DNA from: Sinorhizobium saheli
GTDB lineage: Bacteria; Pseudomonadota; Alphaproteobacteria; Rhizobiales; Rhizobiaceae
Direction of reading: 5' to 3'
DNA: 64,000 nucleotides
Assembly: GCF_001651875.1 (NCBI RefSeq)
Contig: NZ_LNQB01000070.1
Span: 1 to 64,000 of the forward strand
The notes under the pieces are model-generated. The model saw only the letters and a program-made list of their open reading frames with translations. It was not told the origin of the DNA and did not search any database. Positions 7,940 to 16,920 of the stretch are shown here, in pieces. Both the position numbers and the translations under genes were made by a program. Each line of letters opens with the position of its first letter. The first letter of the stretch is position 1.

Positions 7940-8809
7940 ATGGCCAAAGTCGCATTCATCGGTCTGGGGGTCATGGGATATCCGATGGCCGGTCATCTCA
8001 AGGCCCGCGGCGGATACGACGTAACCGTCTATAACCGCACGGCCGCCAAGGCCGAGCAATGGGCGGCCGCCTTCGGCGGTCGCACGGCGGCGACGCCGGC
8101 CGAAGCGGCCCGGGGCCAGGATTTCGTTTTCGCCTGCGTCGGCAACGATGACGACCTTCGCTCGGTGACGATCGGCGAAAACGGCGCCTTCGAGACCATC
8201 GCGTCCGGCGCGATCTTCATCGACAACACCACGGCGTCGGCCGAGGTTGCCCGCGAGCTTTACGCCGCAGCCCGCGCCAAGGGCGCGCATTTCATCGACG
8301 CCCCGGTTTCCGGCGGCCAGGCCGGCGCCGAGAACGGCGTGCTCACCGTCATGTGCGGCGGCGACGCGGAAGCCTTTGAAAAGGCGAAACCCGTCATCGA
8401 ATCCTACGCCCGCATGGTCGGGCTGATGGGCTCCGCCGGGGCCGGCCAGCTCACCAAGATGATCAATCAGATTTGCATCGCCGGCCTCGTCCAGGGGCTC
8501 GCCGAAGGCATTCATTTCGGCAAGAAGGCGGGGCTCGACATCGAGAAAGTCATCGAGGTCATTTCCAAGGGCGCGGCCGGCTCCTGGCAGATGGAAAACC
8601 GCTACAAGACCATGAACGCGGGAGAATACGATTTCGGCTTTGCCGTCGATTGGATGCGCAAGGACCTCGACATCATCCTTGCGGAGGCGCGGCGAAACGG
8701 CGCCAAACTTCCCGTGACCGCCCTCGTCGACCAGTTCTATGGGGACGTCCAGGCGCTCGGGGGCAATCGTTGGGACACCTCCTCGCTGCTCGCCCGGCTG
8801 GAGAAATGA
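7940..8809 (+). CDS. NAD(P)-dependent beta-hydroxyacid dehydrogenase (3-hydroxyisobutyrate dehydrogenase family)
   Basis: This is a 289-residue soluble oxidoreductase. The N-terminus has the Rossmann motif FIGLGVMGYPMAGHL. FIDAPVSGGQAGAENG is the substrate-binding signature, and GSAGAGQLTKMINQ contains the catalytic Lys. Family members oxidise 3-hydroxyisobutyrate, tartronate semialdehyde or related acids, and the sequence alone does not separate these. The ATG at 7940 opens directly on the Rossmann fold and is preceded by GCAGGA. It overlaps the next gene by four bases, implying co-translation. Confidence 0.88.
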   Translation: MAKVAFIGLGVMGYPMAGHLKARGGYDVTVYNRTAAKAEQWAAAFGGRTAATPAEAARGQDFVFACVGNDDDLRSVTIGENGAFETIASGAIFIDNTTASAEVARELYAAARAKGAHFIDAPVSGGQAGAENGVLTVMCGGDAEAFEKAKPVIESYARMVGLMGSAGAGQLTKMINQICIAGLVQGLAEGIHFGKKAGLDIEKVIEVISKGAAGSWQMENRYKTMNAGEYDFGFAVDWMRKDLDIILAEARRNGAKLPVTALVDQFYGDVQALGGNRWDTSSLLARLEK

Positions 8810-9498
8810 CGCCAACCCCGGCGTCCGCGGCGCAGGAGATCATCGACCACCTCCGCGCCCGCGGCTCAAAGGACAACGTCGCCGGCATGGCGCGCTTCGG
8901 GATCGCGACCGAAACGGCGCTCGGGCTTTCGAACGTCGTGCTTCGCCGTATCGCCCGGGCCGTCGGAACCGACCATGCCCGAGCGCTCGATCTCTGGCGG
9001 TCGGGCATCCGCGAAGCCCGCCTCCTCGCGGCCTTCACCGCCGACCCGGGCGCATTGACGCTCGACGAAGCGCGACGCTGGGCGAGCGAATGCAATTCCT
9101 GGGAGGTGGTCGACACGGTCGCCGACCTCTGCATCGCGGCACGGCTCGAGCAGGTGCTCGTGCCGGAATTCGCCGACGACGACCGGGAATTCGTCCGCCG
9201 CCTCGCCTTCGCAATGATTGCGACGGCGGCCGTGCATCTCAAGACCGAGCCGGATTCGGCCCTTCTTGCCTGGCTGCCGCTGATCGAGACCCATTCGACC
9301 GACGGCCGCAATTTCGTGAAGAAGGCCGTCAACTGGGCGCTGCGGCAGATCGGCAAGCGCAACGCCGCCTGCCACGGGCCGGCGCTGGCAGTCGCCGAGA
9401 GGCTCGCCGCGAGCGCAGACCGCGCCGCGCGGTGGACCGGCAGGGATGCGGTGCGCGAGCTTACGGACGCCAGAGTCCTCAATCGGCTCGGGCTATAG
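8806..9498 (+). CDS. DNA alkylation repair protein, AlkD-like HEAT-repeat fold
   Basis: This 230-residue all-helical protein resembles the AlkD family of 3-methyladenine/7-methylguanine glycosylases. It has the IRxARLLAAF segment, CNSWEVVDTVADLC (the WE/D surface that contacts DNA) and FVKKAVNWALRQIGKRN, a highly conserved helix. It would excise alkylated bases in the cytoplasm. Its ATG overlaps the stop of the dehydrogenase (ATGA); no functional link between the two is obvious. Confidence 0.85.
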   Translation: MTPTPASAAQEIIDHLRARGSKDNVAGMARFGIATETALGLSNVVLRRIARAVGTDHARALDLWRSGIREARLLAAFTADPGALTLDEARRWASECNSWEVVDTVADLCIAARLEQVLVPEFADDDREFVRRLAFAMIATAAVHLKTEPDSALLAWLPLIETHSTDGRNFVKKAVNWALRQIGKRNAACHGPALAVAERLAASADRAARWTGRDAVRELTDARVLNRLGL

Positions 9499-9582
9499 GC
9501 GTGCTCGCCGGAGGCGCGCGCTAATTCCACCAAATCAAGATGGTAGAGCGAAGTATTCAACGCTCACGTGAGCGCCGACGCG

Positions 9583-10071
9583 CTATTCCTCGCTGCTTTT
9601 CGCCTGATCGAGGACCATGTAGTCGAGCGGCAACTGCGTCGTGTACTTGATCTGCTCCATGGCGAAAGCCGACGAGACGTCGCGAATCTCGATCTTGGCG
9701 ATCAGCCGCTTGTAGAAGGCGTCATAGGCCGCGATATCCGGCACGACCACGCGCAGCAGATAATCGACGTCCCCGCTCATCCGGTAGAACTCGACCACTT
9801 CCGGGAAATCGGCGACCACTTCGGAAAACCGGCGCAGCCATTCCATGGAGTGCGAATTGGTCCGGATCGACACGAACACCGTGACCTTGGTGTTGATCTT
9901 CACCGGATCGAGCAGCGCCACGCGGCGGCGGATCACGCCGTCCTCCTCCATCTTCTGGATACGCCGCCAGCAAGGCGTGGTCGAAAGCCCGACCTTCTTG
10001 GCGAGGTCGGCAACGGCCAAGGTGGAATCTTCCTGCAAAATGCGCAGGATCTTGCGGTCCAGGCGATCCAT
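9583..10071 (-). CDS. Lrp/AsnC family transcriptional regulator
   Basis: The protein has 162 residues. Residues 1-60 are the winged HTH (MDRLDRKILRILQEDSTLAV...VGLSTTPCWRRIQKMEEDGVI), close to leucine-responsive Lrp proteins. Residues ~70-150 form the RAM ligand-binding domain with the MSGDVDYLLRVVVPD motif. It probably binds DNA as an octamer or dimer in response to amino acids. Both neighbours are unrelated, so its targets are probably elsewhere. Confidence 0.9.
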   Translation of the reverse strand: MDRLDRKILRILQEDSTLAVADLAKKVGLSTTPCWRRIQKMEEDGVIRRRVALLDPVKINTKVTVFVSIRTNSHSMEWLRRFSEVVADFPEVVEFYRMSGDVDYLLRVVVPDIAAYDAFYKRLIAKIEIRDVSSAFAMEQIKYTTQLPLDYMVLDQAKSSEE

Positions 10072-10135
10072 GGAAAGTCCTCTCGAATATTTTTCCTGTC
10101 ATAACGCGAATTTCATGAAAGGAAAGAAAATTGTT

Positions 10136-10771
10136 TCAGGCTGCAAGCGCCCGGACTCGCTCGCGCAGGAAGGGCAGCAGTTCGGCCTCGAACCAGGGAT
10201 TACGCCTGAGCCAGGCGGTGTTGCGCCAGCTCGGATGCGGCATCGGCAACACGGCGACGCCGGAGTTGCGCTGCGCATAGCGTTGCCAGTTGCGAACCGT
10301 TTCGGTCATCGATTTCGGACAGTCGCTTCCCAGATGCCAACGCTGGGCGTAGTGGCCGACCGCCAGCACCAGCTCGATCTGCGGCATGGCATCGATCACC
10401 CGCCTGCGCCAGAGCGGTGCGCATTCGCTGCGGGGCGGCAGGTCGCTGCCGTGCCGGTCATAGCCCGGAAAGCAGAACCCCATCGGAACGATGGCGAATT
10501 TCCGCGGATCGTAGAACGCCTCCCGGTCCACCGAGAGCCATTGCCGCAGCCGGTCCCCGGAGGCGTCGTTGAAGGGGAGGCCGCTTTCGTGCACGCGCAG
10601 GCCCGGCGCCTGGCCGGCAATCAGGATTCGCGCCGAGGCGGAAAGGACCGCCACCGGCCTCGGCTCGTGCGGCAGCCGGTGATCCTCTCCCCGCGCGGGC
10701 TCGTCGCGACAGAGCCGGCACGCCGCAATTGCCGCCCGCAGGCCGCCGAGCTTGTCGTCGTCACAGGGCAC
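10136..10771 (-). CDS. Uracil-DNA glycosylase family protein
   Basis: This 211-residue protein carries the UDG-superfamily motif A as AGQAPGLRVHESGLPFND and motif B-like PHPSWRN near the C-terminus. An N-terminal CRLC pair and later Cys residues (SECAP, SDCPK) are compatible with the Fe-S type of family 4/5 enzymes. It would remove uracil or deaminated bases from DNA. The start is GTG at 10771, preceded by GACGAGGAT and overlapping the end of the thermonuclease gene by 11 bases, which suggests a two-gene operon. Confidence 0.8.
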   Translation of the reverse strand: MPCDDDKLGGLRAAIAACRLCRDEPARGEDHRLPHEPRPVAVLSASARILIAGQAPGLRVHESGLPFNDASGDRLRQWLSVDREAFYDPRKFAIVPMGFCFPGYDRHGSDLPPRSECAPLWRRRVIDAMPQIELVLAVGHYAQRWHLGSDCPKSMTETVRNWQRYAQRNSGVAVLPMPHPSWRNTAWLRRNPWFEAELLPFLRERVRALAA

Positions 10772-11351
10772 GGATGATCCTCGTCACCAGCGCGCTTGCC
10801 TCATCCTCGATCCATCGCGCGATGAGCTCCATCCAATCATCCGCCCGGTGCGGTCCGTCTTCCGCTCCGCCGTGCGACCGCCGCCATTCCTGCGGCCTGA
10901 CGAACTCGCCGCCCCAGAGCCCCACCTCGTCGGCGCGGGCCTTCGCTTCCTCGTCGCGGTAGAGACCATAGCTGACGGCATGGCCGGAAAGAACCATCGC
11001 GCGCCCGACATCGAGACCATTCGCAGTGCAGACGCCGAGTTCCCGGCCGTAGCGGTCGCGGCCATGAAGCCGGCAGGTGGTCGTCACTCCCTCGACCAGC
11101 GTCTTCAGCCGCAGGCGCGCCGCCGCGCCGCAGTCCCACACCGCCTCCTCGTGCCTGCAGGTCTGGCCGATTTCGGGAGCGTCGATGCCTTCGATCCGCA
11201 CCCGCCGCCCCTTGAGCCTGAGGCTGTCGCCGTCGCTCGGCGTGGCCCGGCCGAAGAGCTCGCCGGTCGTCGCGCGCTCGGGCGGCGGCAGCCTGGCGGC
11301 CACGTAAGCGCCGACGCTCAGCACGAAGAGAATGATCCACCCGCCGATCAT
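10761..11351 (-). CDS. Thermonuclease (staphylococcal nuclease-like) family protein, membrane-anchored or secreted
   Basis: The protein has 196 residues. An N-terminal hydrophobic segment (IGGWIILFVLSVGAYVAARL) acts as signal peptide or anchor. The SNase OB-fold follows: DGDSLRLKGRRVRIEGIDAPEIGQ, then HGRDRYGRELG and GHAVSYGLYRDEEAKAR. These carry the catalytic Asp/Arg/Glu pattern of the family, which degrades nucleic acid in a Ca2+-dependent way. The ATG at 11351 was chosen because the membrane segment begins there and GGGAGGG lies upstream; in-frame codons continue to 11585 without such signals. Confidence 0.78.
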   Translation of the reverse strand: MIGGWIILFVLSVGAYVAARLPPPERATTGELFGRATPSDGDSLRLKGRRVRIEGIDAPEIGQTCRHEEAVWDCGAAARLRLKTLVEGVTTTCRLHGRDRYGRELGVCTANGLDVGRAMVLSGHAVSYGLYRDEEAKARADEVGLWGGEFVRPQEWRRSHGGAEDGPHRADDWMELIARWIEDEASALVTRIIRAL

Positions 11352-11640
11352 GCCGACCCGTCCCTCCCGGGCACGCCGCCGTCGCGGCAGGCCACCGTCG
11401 GGCCGACCGAAGCTGAAGCGCCGGCCAGACCTCGCGCCGACAGCGTCCCGGAATCTGCGGTCTCGCGGCTTCAAGAGAAGGCCTCTTCCTGTCGCGCTAC
11501 CATCGCCCATCCTTTCGGCATCGTGGCGGCCCCGAAAACGCAATCGCGCCACAATGGTTGTCGAATCCTTCACGAGGGGCAGCAACTTCTTAAGGATTGC
11601 ATCCTAGACTGCAAGCGGAACGCAATCCCGACCCAAGAGC

Positions 11641-13176
11641 ATGAGCATCGCCGTCAGCACATCGACCGATAAGATCATCGTCGACAAGTCGCGCAGCCAC
11701 CGAAACAAGGCTGTGTCGAAGACCGTGCGCGCGACGCGCCAACGACTGCAGACTGGCTCCTCCGCCCCCTCCGGTTTCGACCGGGAAATGCTCCTCCTTT
11801 ACATCGATTCCGTCCTGCATGGCGCGATCGCCCTGCCCGTCCTCATCGCCCTGATCGCGGCCGTCGGCATCTATCTCTCCAGCGAACCGGGCATCCTTGC
11901 CTGGGCGTTGATGATGCTTTCGGCGCATGCGGTCACGATTTTCCTGGCGCGAAAGGCAAAGCGCGAGGATATCGTCGTCGAGAAGGTCGCCGTCTGGCGC
12001 CGCCGCTTCCTGGCCGGCCAGACGCTGATGGGCCTCTGCTGGGCGATCTTCTCGCTACAGGACTGCGCCTCCTGCGGGCCCGTGGCGTCCGGCCTCTTCC
12101 AGGGCACAGTGCTGTTCATCGCCCTTGCGGCAACGGCGATGGGCACCTTCCTGTTGCGCAATGCACTCTTCTACACCTTCGTGCCGGTCATCGTCGCACT
12201 CGCCTTCTCTTCACTGACGGCGGGTGACCCGATCCATTTCGGCCTGACGGGCATCCTCTCGCTCTCCCTGGTTTTCCTCGCCTTCATGACAGACCGGATG
12301 AACCGCGCGAATGTCCATATCCTGTCGGTCCAGTCCGAGAAGGACGATCTCATCGCCGAGCTCGAGGTGGCGAAATCCATGTCCGACGAAGCCCGCCGCC
12401 GCGCCGAGGAAGCGAACCTCGCCAAATCCCGGTTCCTCGCCTCGATGTCGCATGAACTGCGCACGCCGCTCAACGCCATTCTCGGCTTCTCCGAGGTGAT
12501 GTCCAGCGAAGTGCTGGGACCGCTCAACAACCCGACCTACAAGGAATACACCGTCGACATTCATCGCTCGGGCGAACACCTCCTGAACCTCATCAACGAG
12601 ATTCTCGATCTTTCGCGCATCGAGGCCGGCAAGTACGAGCTCAACGAGGAAGCCGTGCATCTCGTCGACATCGCCGAGGACTGCATCGGCATGGTGCAGC
12701 TTCGCGCCCGCGGCAAGAACATCGCGATCACACCGCAGGTCGAGCAGGGCATGCCGGCCGTCTGGGTCGATGAGAAGGCGCTGCGGCAGGTGACGCTCAA
12801 TCTCCTTTCGAACGCCGTCAAGTTCACGCCGTCGGGCGGCGAAATCTCCGTCAAGGTCGGCTGGACCGCCGGCGGCGGGCAATATCTCTCGATCAGGGAC
12901 AACGGCCCCGGCATTCCGGAAGAGGAAATCCCGATCGTCCTTTCCGCCTTCGGCCAGGGATCGATCGCGATCAAGAGCGCCGAACAGGGAACGGGCCTCG
13001 GCCTGCCGATCGTCCAGGCGATCCTCGCCAAGCACAACGGCGAGTTCATCCTGCGCTCGAAGCTGCGGGAAGGCACCGAGGCGATCGCCATCCTGCCGCC
13101 GCGCCGCGTGCTGCAGAGCCTGCCGCCGGTCGAGGACGCCCCCTCGCCCGCCCGCCGTCGCAAGAGCTTTGCTTGA
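11641..13176 (+). CDS. Membrane sensor histidine kinase of the PdhS/DivJ/PleC type
   Basis: The protein has 511 residues. Several hydrophobic helices occupy residues ~55-215, followed by a coiled coil (about 225-262), HisKA with the H-box FLASMSHELRTPLNAILGFS (His271) and a HATPase_c domain (NAVKFTPSGG; RDNGPGIPEEE; GTGLGLPIVQAI). The H-box neighbourhood (GFSEVMSSEVLGPL and HLLNLINEILDLSRIEAGKYE) is that of alphaproteobacterial cell-cycle kinases acting on DivK/PleD. No response regulator is adjacent. The short C-terminal tail is basic. Confidence 0.85.
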   Translation: MSIAVSTSTDKIIVDKSRSHRNKAVSKTVRATRQRLQTGSSAPSGFDREMLLLYIDSVLHGAIALPVLIALIAAVGIYLSSEPGILAWALMMLSAHAVTIFLARKAKREDIVVEKVAVWRRRFLAGQTLMGLCWAIFSLQDCASCGPVASGLFQGTVLFIALAATAMGTFLLRNALFYTFVPVIVALAFSSLTAGDPIHFGLTGILSLSLVFLAFMTDRMNRANVHILSVQSEKDDLIAELEVAKSMSDEARRRAEEANLAKSRFLASMSHELRTPLNAILGFSEVMSSEVLGPLNNPTYKEYTVDIHRSGEHLLNLINEILDLSRIEAGKYELNEEAVHLVDIAEDCIGMVQLRARGKNIAITPQVEQGMPAVWVDEKALRQVTLNLLSNAVKFTPSGGEISVKVGWTAGGGQYLSIRDNGPGIPEEEIPIVLSAFGQGSIAIKSAEQGTGLGLPIVQAILAKHNGEFILRSKLREGTEAIAILPPRRVLQSLPPVEDAPSPARRRKSFA

Positions 13177-13221
13177 TCGCGGCCGCCCGACCCTGGCGCA
13201 TCCCGCTCTAAAATCTAAAGA

Positions 13222-13635
13222 TCACCCCAGGAAACGCGCCAGGAACACCACGTAGAAGGCATAGGCGCAATTCGCGACGATCACGCAGAGGCAGGCGAAG
13301 GATCCGAGATCCTTTGCATGCTTGCCCATTTCGGAGATTTCCGGCGAGACGCGGTCGACGATCTCCTCGATCGCCGTGTTGATCGCCTCGAAGGCCATCA
13401 TCAACAGGAACAGGATTGCCATCGCAACATACTGGAAGAATGTCGCGCCGGCGATCACGAACGCCACCATCGCGACGGCGAAGGCGATGAGCTCGTGCCG
13501 GAAGGCCGCCTCGCCGATCAACCGCTTAGCACCGCCGAGCGAATAGCTGGCCGCCGCGAAGAAGTGCCGGATGCCGGTATGCTTGTCGACGGGCCTGGTC
13601 TGGCCGTCGCGGGGGCTGGTGTTCTTGGCGTCCAT
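13222..13635 (-). CDS. dgkA: Diacylglycerol kinase
   Basis: This is a 137-residue inner-membrane enzyme with three hydrophobic helices and the DgkA signature [17 protein letters not shown], which contains the catalytic Glu. It phosphorylates diacylglycerol to phosphatidate, recycling lipid released when periplasmic glucans or other polymers are modified. ATG at 13635 was chosen for family length; the frame stays open upstream to 13863 without a likely start. Confidence 0.9.
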   Translation of the reverse strand: MDAKNTSPRDGQTRPVDKHTGIRHFFAAASYSLGGAKRLIGEAAFRHELIAFAVAMVAFVIAGATFFQYVAMAILFLLMMAFEAINTAIEEIVDRVSPEISEMGKHAKDLGSFACLCVIVANCAYAFYVVFLARFLG

Positions 13636-13911
13636 ATCGTCTCGCGGGCTCGGGATAGGCTGAGCATCGACAGTCTGATTGAGGCGAATGCAAGGCGACT
13701 TCGCCTGGAAAGCGTGAAACCGCGCCTCCGCATTCGGGCGCCGACGAAACCGTCTGCGCCGGCCCTTCCCGATAGGCGAGAAGCGGCCCTGCATCAAGAC
13801 CTGCGACGCGCGAGAATAGCATGCCTGACGGCCAATCGACAGCAAGGGAGCACGCGCTGCCACGGCATGAACTCGCGTGCAGACCCGCTGCGGAAAGAGC
13901 TTCGTCCGCCA

Positions 13912-14928
13912 TCAGCCCTTGTTGCTGACGCCGGCCTGGGCGAAGGTCGCCATGCCGCCATGGCAGGCGGCCGCGGCCTTGACGATACCGGCGGCAAGCG
14001 CCGCGCCGGTGCCTTCGCCGAGCCGCATGCCGAGCGCCAGGAGCGGCGTCTTGCCGAGTTTTTCGATGGCGCGGATGTGCCCGGGTTCGGCCGAAACATG
14101 GCCGATCAGGCAATGGTCGAGCGCCGCCGGGTTGGCGGCCTTCAGGATTGCCGCCGCCGCCGTCGCCACGTAGCCGTCGATGATGACGGGGACTTTCTGC
14201 ATGCGCGCCGCAAGAATGGCGCCAGCCATCGCGGCGATCTCACGTCCACCGAGCCGGCGCATCAGCTCGAGCGGATCGGCCAGATGGTCGCGATGCAGCG
14301 CAACGGCCTTTTCGACGGCGGCGATCTTGCGCTTCAGCACCTCTCCTTCGGACCCGGTGCCCGGGCCCACCCACTCTTCCGCAGTGCCGCCATAGAGGCC
14401 GAGATTGATCGCGGCGGCGATCGTCGTGTTGCCGATGCCCATCTCGCCGATGCAGAGCAGGTCCGTGCCGCCGGCGATCGCCTCCATGCCGAAGGCCATG
14501 GTGGCGGCGCAGTCGCGCTCGGAAAGCGCGGCCTCCTCGGTGATGTCGCCGGTCGGGTAATCGAGCGCAAGATCGAAGACCTTGAGCCCGAGGTCGTGCG
14601 TCACGCAGATCTGGTTGATGGCGGCACCGCCGGCAGAAAAATTCTCCACCATCTGCGCCGTCACCGACGGCGGAAAGGGCGTCACACCCTGACGGGTCAC
14701 GCCATGATTGCCGGCGAAGATCGCCACCAGCGGCCGATTGACCGCCGGCGGACGCCCCGTCCAGGCGGCAAGCCAGAAGGCGATTTCCTCGAGACGCCCG
14801 AGCGCGCCCGGCGGCTTCGTCAGTTGCGCGTCCCGCTCGCGCGCCGCAACCAGCGCCGCCGTATCCGGCCCCGGCAGGTTGCGCAGCAATTCACGGAAGT
14901 CATCGAACGGCAGGCCGCTGGCACTCAT
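13912..14928 (-). CDS. cobT: Nicotinate-nucleotide--dimethylbenzimidazole phosphoribosyltransferase
   Basis: This 338-residue enzyme makes alpha-ribazole phosphate for the lower ligand of cobalamin. Seen here: the N-terminal RNLPGPDTAALVAA region, FAGNHGVTRQGVTPFP, the GEMGIGNTTIAAAI block, and the C-terminal LGEGTGAALAAGIVKAAAA with its catalytic Glu. The ATG at 14928 (MSASGLP) is preferred over a TTG two codons earlier. It diverges from cobS, the enzyme of the next assembly step, across a spacer that holds a RIME-like repeat. No cobalamin riboswitch was recognised there. Confidence 0.93.
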   Translation of the reverse strand: MSASGLPFDDFRELLRNLPGPDTAALVAARERDAQLTKPPGALGRLEEIAFWLAAWTGRPPAVNRPLVAIFAGNHGVTRQGVTPFPPSVTAQMVENFSAGGAAINQICVTHDLGLKVFDLALDYPTGDITEEAALSERDCAATMAFGMEAIAGGTDLLCIGEMGIGNTTIAAAINLGLYGGTAEEWVGPGTGSEGEVLKRKIAAVEKAVALHRDHLADPLELMRRLGGREIAAMAGAILAARMQKVPVIIDGYVATAAAAILKAANPAALDHCLIGHVSAEPGHIRAIEKLGKTPLLALGMRLGEGTGAALAAGIVKAAAACHGGMATFAQAGVSNKG

Positions 14929-15047
14929 GGACAATCCTTGCGTTTCTGAAGCGTCGTTTCGCCGTTCATAGAGGGTGGCATCGTCGACGGCAACGGCATT
15001 TGCGCCAATTGCTGTCGCCGCGCATGATTGCCGAGGGCTCGGCGATT

Positions 15048-15142
15048 CTACAGCGCCGTCAGACCCGCAAAGGTCGCTGCAGCACCTTGAATTGCGGCAT
15101 GTCCTCGTCCTTAAACCGAGGTCGATTCAAGGACAGATGCAG
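15048..15142 (+). repeat. RIME1-like intergenic mosaic element in the cobT-cobS spacer
   Basis: The block order is CTACAGCGCCG, CGCAAAGGTCGCTG, CACCTTGAATTGCGGCATG, then CCTTAAACCGAGGTCGATTC and AAGGACAGATGCAG. The reverse complement of 56183-56286 shows the same order with high identity. The second half is a palindrome (CCTTAAAcCGAGGTCGATTCAAGG). It sits just ahead of the cobS RBS, so it is probably transcribed in the leader. Confidence 0.75.
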
Positions 15143-15161
15143 TGGGCCCGCAGGAGGCGAA

Positions 15162-15950
15162 ATGACATATATCGGCGATCTCTGGAACGACGTGGCACGC
15201 TCGGTGGCATTCCTGAGCCGCCTGCCCGTGCCGCAGCGTTATTTTGCCGATTACGACGGTCGCCTCAGCCGCGCCGCGCGTGCCCTTCCGCTTGCGGGGA
15301 TCGTGATCTCCCTGCCGGCGGGCATCGTCTCGGCGCTGTTGATCGCGCTTGAGACAAGCTCGCTCTTCACCGCCTTCGTCATCGTCGCCATGCAGGCGCT
15401 CCTCACCGGCGCTTTGCACGAGGATGGTCTCGGCGACACGGCGGATGGCCTTGGCGGCGGCCGCGACCGGGAAAGCGCCCTGACGATCATGAAGGACAGC
15501 CGCATCGGCACCTACGCCGCCGTGGCGCTCATCCTTTCCTTCGGGCTTCGCGTCTCCGCGCTCGCCGCCTTCCTGCCGCTGCTGACGCCGCTCGGCGGGG
15601 CCTTTGCACTGGTCGCAACCGCCGCACTCAGCCGCGCCGCAATGGTCTGGCACTGGTCGCGCCTGCCGCCGGCCCGGCGCGACGGCGTTGCCGTCGCCGC
15701 CGGCGCCCCCGAACCGCAGGCCGCATCCTTCGCCCTGGGCTCCGGCGTCGTCCTCGCGCTCCTCCTCTTCTTCGCGGCGGGCGTTCCGGCGATCGGCGTC
15801 GTCCTTTCGCTTGCGGCCTACGCGGCTTCCGTCCGCGGTTTCGGCAAGATCGCCGAACGCAAGCTCGGCGGCCATACCGGCGACACCATCGGCGCCACTC
15901 AGCAACTAGCCGAGATCGCCATCCTCGGCGCTCTTGCACTGGCGATCTGA
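15162..15950 (+). CDS. cobS: Adenosylcobinamide-GDP ribazoletransferase (cobalamin synthase)
   Basis: This 262-residue polytopic inner-membrane enzyme joins adenosylcobinamide-GDP to alpha-ribazole. Key features are FLSRLPVPQRYF at the N-terminus, GALHEDGLGDTADGLGGGRDRE with the conserved acidic metal-binding residues, and MKDSRIGTYAAVAL. A strong AGGAGG at 15152-15157 fixes the start at 15162. cobT is divergent. The GHTGDTIGATQQLAE motif near the C-terminus is also typical of CobS/CobV. Confidence 0.93.
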   Translation: MTYIGDLWNDVARSVAFLSRLPVPQRYFADYDGRLSRAARALPLAGIVISLPAGIVSALLIALETSSLFTAFVIVAMQALLTGALHEDGLGDTADGLGGGRDRESALTIMKDSRIGTYAAVALILSFGLRVSALAAFLPLLTPLGGAFALVATAALSRAAMVWHWSRLPPARRDGVAVAAGAPEPQAASFALGSGVVLALLLFFAAGVPAIGVVLSLAAYAASVRGFGKIAERKLGGHTGDTIGATQQLAEIAILGALALAI

Positions 15951-15998
15951 AAGGCCGATATAGTCCGAAGCAACCACCAGCAGAGCACCGTCCGGACC

Positions 15999-16220
15999 AT
16001 GGAATCCCCCTGCATTCTTGTCTGCGCGATCGACGACAGGACCGGCTATTGTTTCGGCTGCGGCCGCACGCGCGAGGAGATCGGCTCCTGGACGCTCTAC
16101 ACCGATGCCGAGCGGCACGGCATCATGCAGGCTCTGCCCGCGCGCCTGGAGACCGTGGAGCGCAAGCCACGCCGGGAGACGCGCCGCTCCCGACTGGCGC
16201 GAGAACGCAACGGCATATGA
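15999..16220 (+). CDS. DUF1289 domain protein
   Basis: This 73-residue protein begins ESPCILVCAIDDRTGYCFGC, continues GRTREEIGSW, and has the four-Cys pattern (C5, C9, C18, C21) of DUF1289, likely a small metal-binding module. The C-terminal third is very basic. Its function is unknown. It overlaps the downstream protease gene by four bases (ATGA) and is therefore probably co-translated with it. Confidence 0.85.
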   Translation: MESPCILVCAIDDRTGYCFGCGRTREEIGSWTLYTDAERHGIMQALPARLETVERKPRRETRRSRLARERNGI

Positions 16221-16918
16221 ACCCGCTGACCCTCCTGCTCGCAATTCTCGCCATCGGCCTGGGTCTCCTGATCGCCAACCACGATGCCGGCCAGACGTTC
16301 GGCATCAACAATGACGACTTCGGACGGCTCGTCGCCTTGAGCGCGCTGGCAACGCTTTTCGCCGCCGCCGCCCTCAGGAGCCGCCGCAGCTTCGGCGAGA
16401 GCTTGCGCCAGATGCTGACATGGCTGCTCATCGCCCTCGTCCTCGTATCGATCTACGTCTACCGCTTCGAGTTGCAGTCCTTCGGCGACCGGCTGCTGGC
16501 GGGGCTCCTGCCCGGGCGTGCGATGGTCATCACCGACAGTGAAGGACAGCAGGAGGTCGTGCTGCAAAAGCGTATCGACGGCCACTTCGCCGTCGATACG
16601 ACGGTCAACGGGCATAAGGTCAGCATGCTTGTCGATACCGGCGCGAGCAGCATCGCGCTTACCTATGAGGATGCAGAAAGGATCGGCCTCGATCCGTCGC
16701 GTCTCGGCTACACGGTAACGGTGATGACGGCGAACGGGCGGACGCTGGCGGCGCCCGTCACCCTGTCGGAGATCTCTATCGGCCCGATCCGGCGGAACAA
16801 TATCGGCGCGATGGTCGCAGCCGAAGGCGCACTCGACCGGAGCCTGCTCGGCATGAGCTTCCTCTCGACGCTGGACTTCCTGCAGATGCAATCCGACGAG
16901 CTGCGGCTGAGGGACTGA
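16217..16918 (+). CDS. Membrane-anchored clan AA (retropepsin-like) aspartic protease, TIGR02281 type
   Basis: This 233-residue protein has three N-terminal hydrophobic segments (residues ~1-18, 35-53, 61-80), followed by a single retropepsin-like domain with the catalytic motif MLVDTGASSIALT and the later VTVMTANGRT and DRSLLGMSFLSTLD. Such bacterial one-domain proteases probably act as dimers on the periplasmic face. No substrate is known. Start ATG 16217 overlaps the DUF1289 stop. Confidence 0.85.
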   Translation: MNPLTLLLAILAIGLGLLIANHDAGQTFGINNDDFGRLVALSALATLFAAAALRSRRSFGESLRQMLTWLLIALVLVSIYVYRFELQSFGDRLLAGLLPGRAMVITDSEGQQEVVLQKRIDGHFAVDTTVNGHKVSMLVDTGASSIALTYEDAERIGLDPSRLGYTVTVMTANGRTLAAPVTLSEISIGPIRRNNIGAMVAAEGALDRSLLGMSFLSTLDFLQMQSDELRLRD

Positions 16919-16920
16919 GT

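Noticed and set aside
13318-14949. 543-codon plus-strand frame across dgkA and cobT
   Set aside because: It spans two real genes and their spacer on the opposite strand; no protein-like features.
14929-15161. Possible cobalamin riboswitch between cobT and cobS
   Set aside because: The conserved B12-box and core words were not seen; the spacer is mostly a RIME-like repeat.
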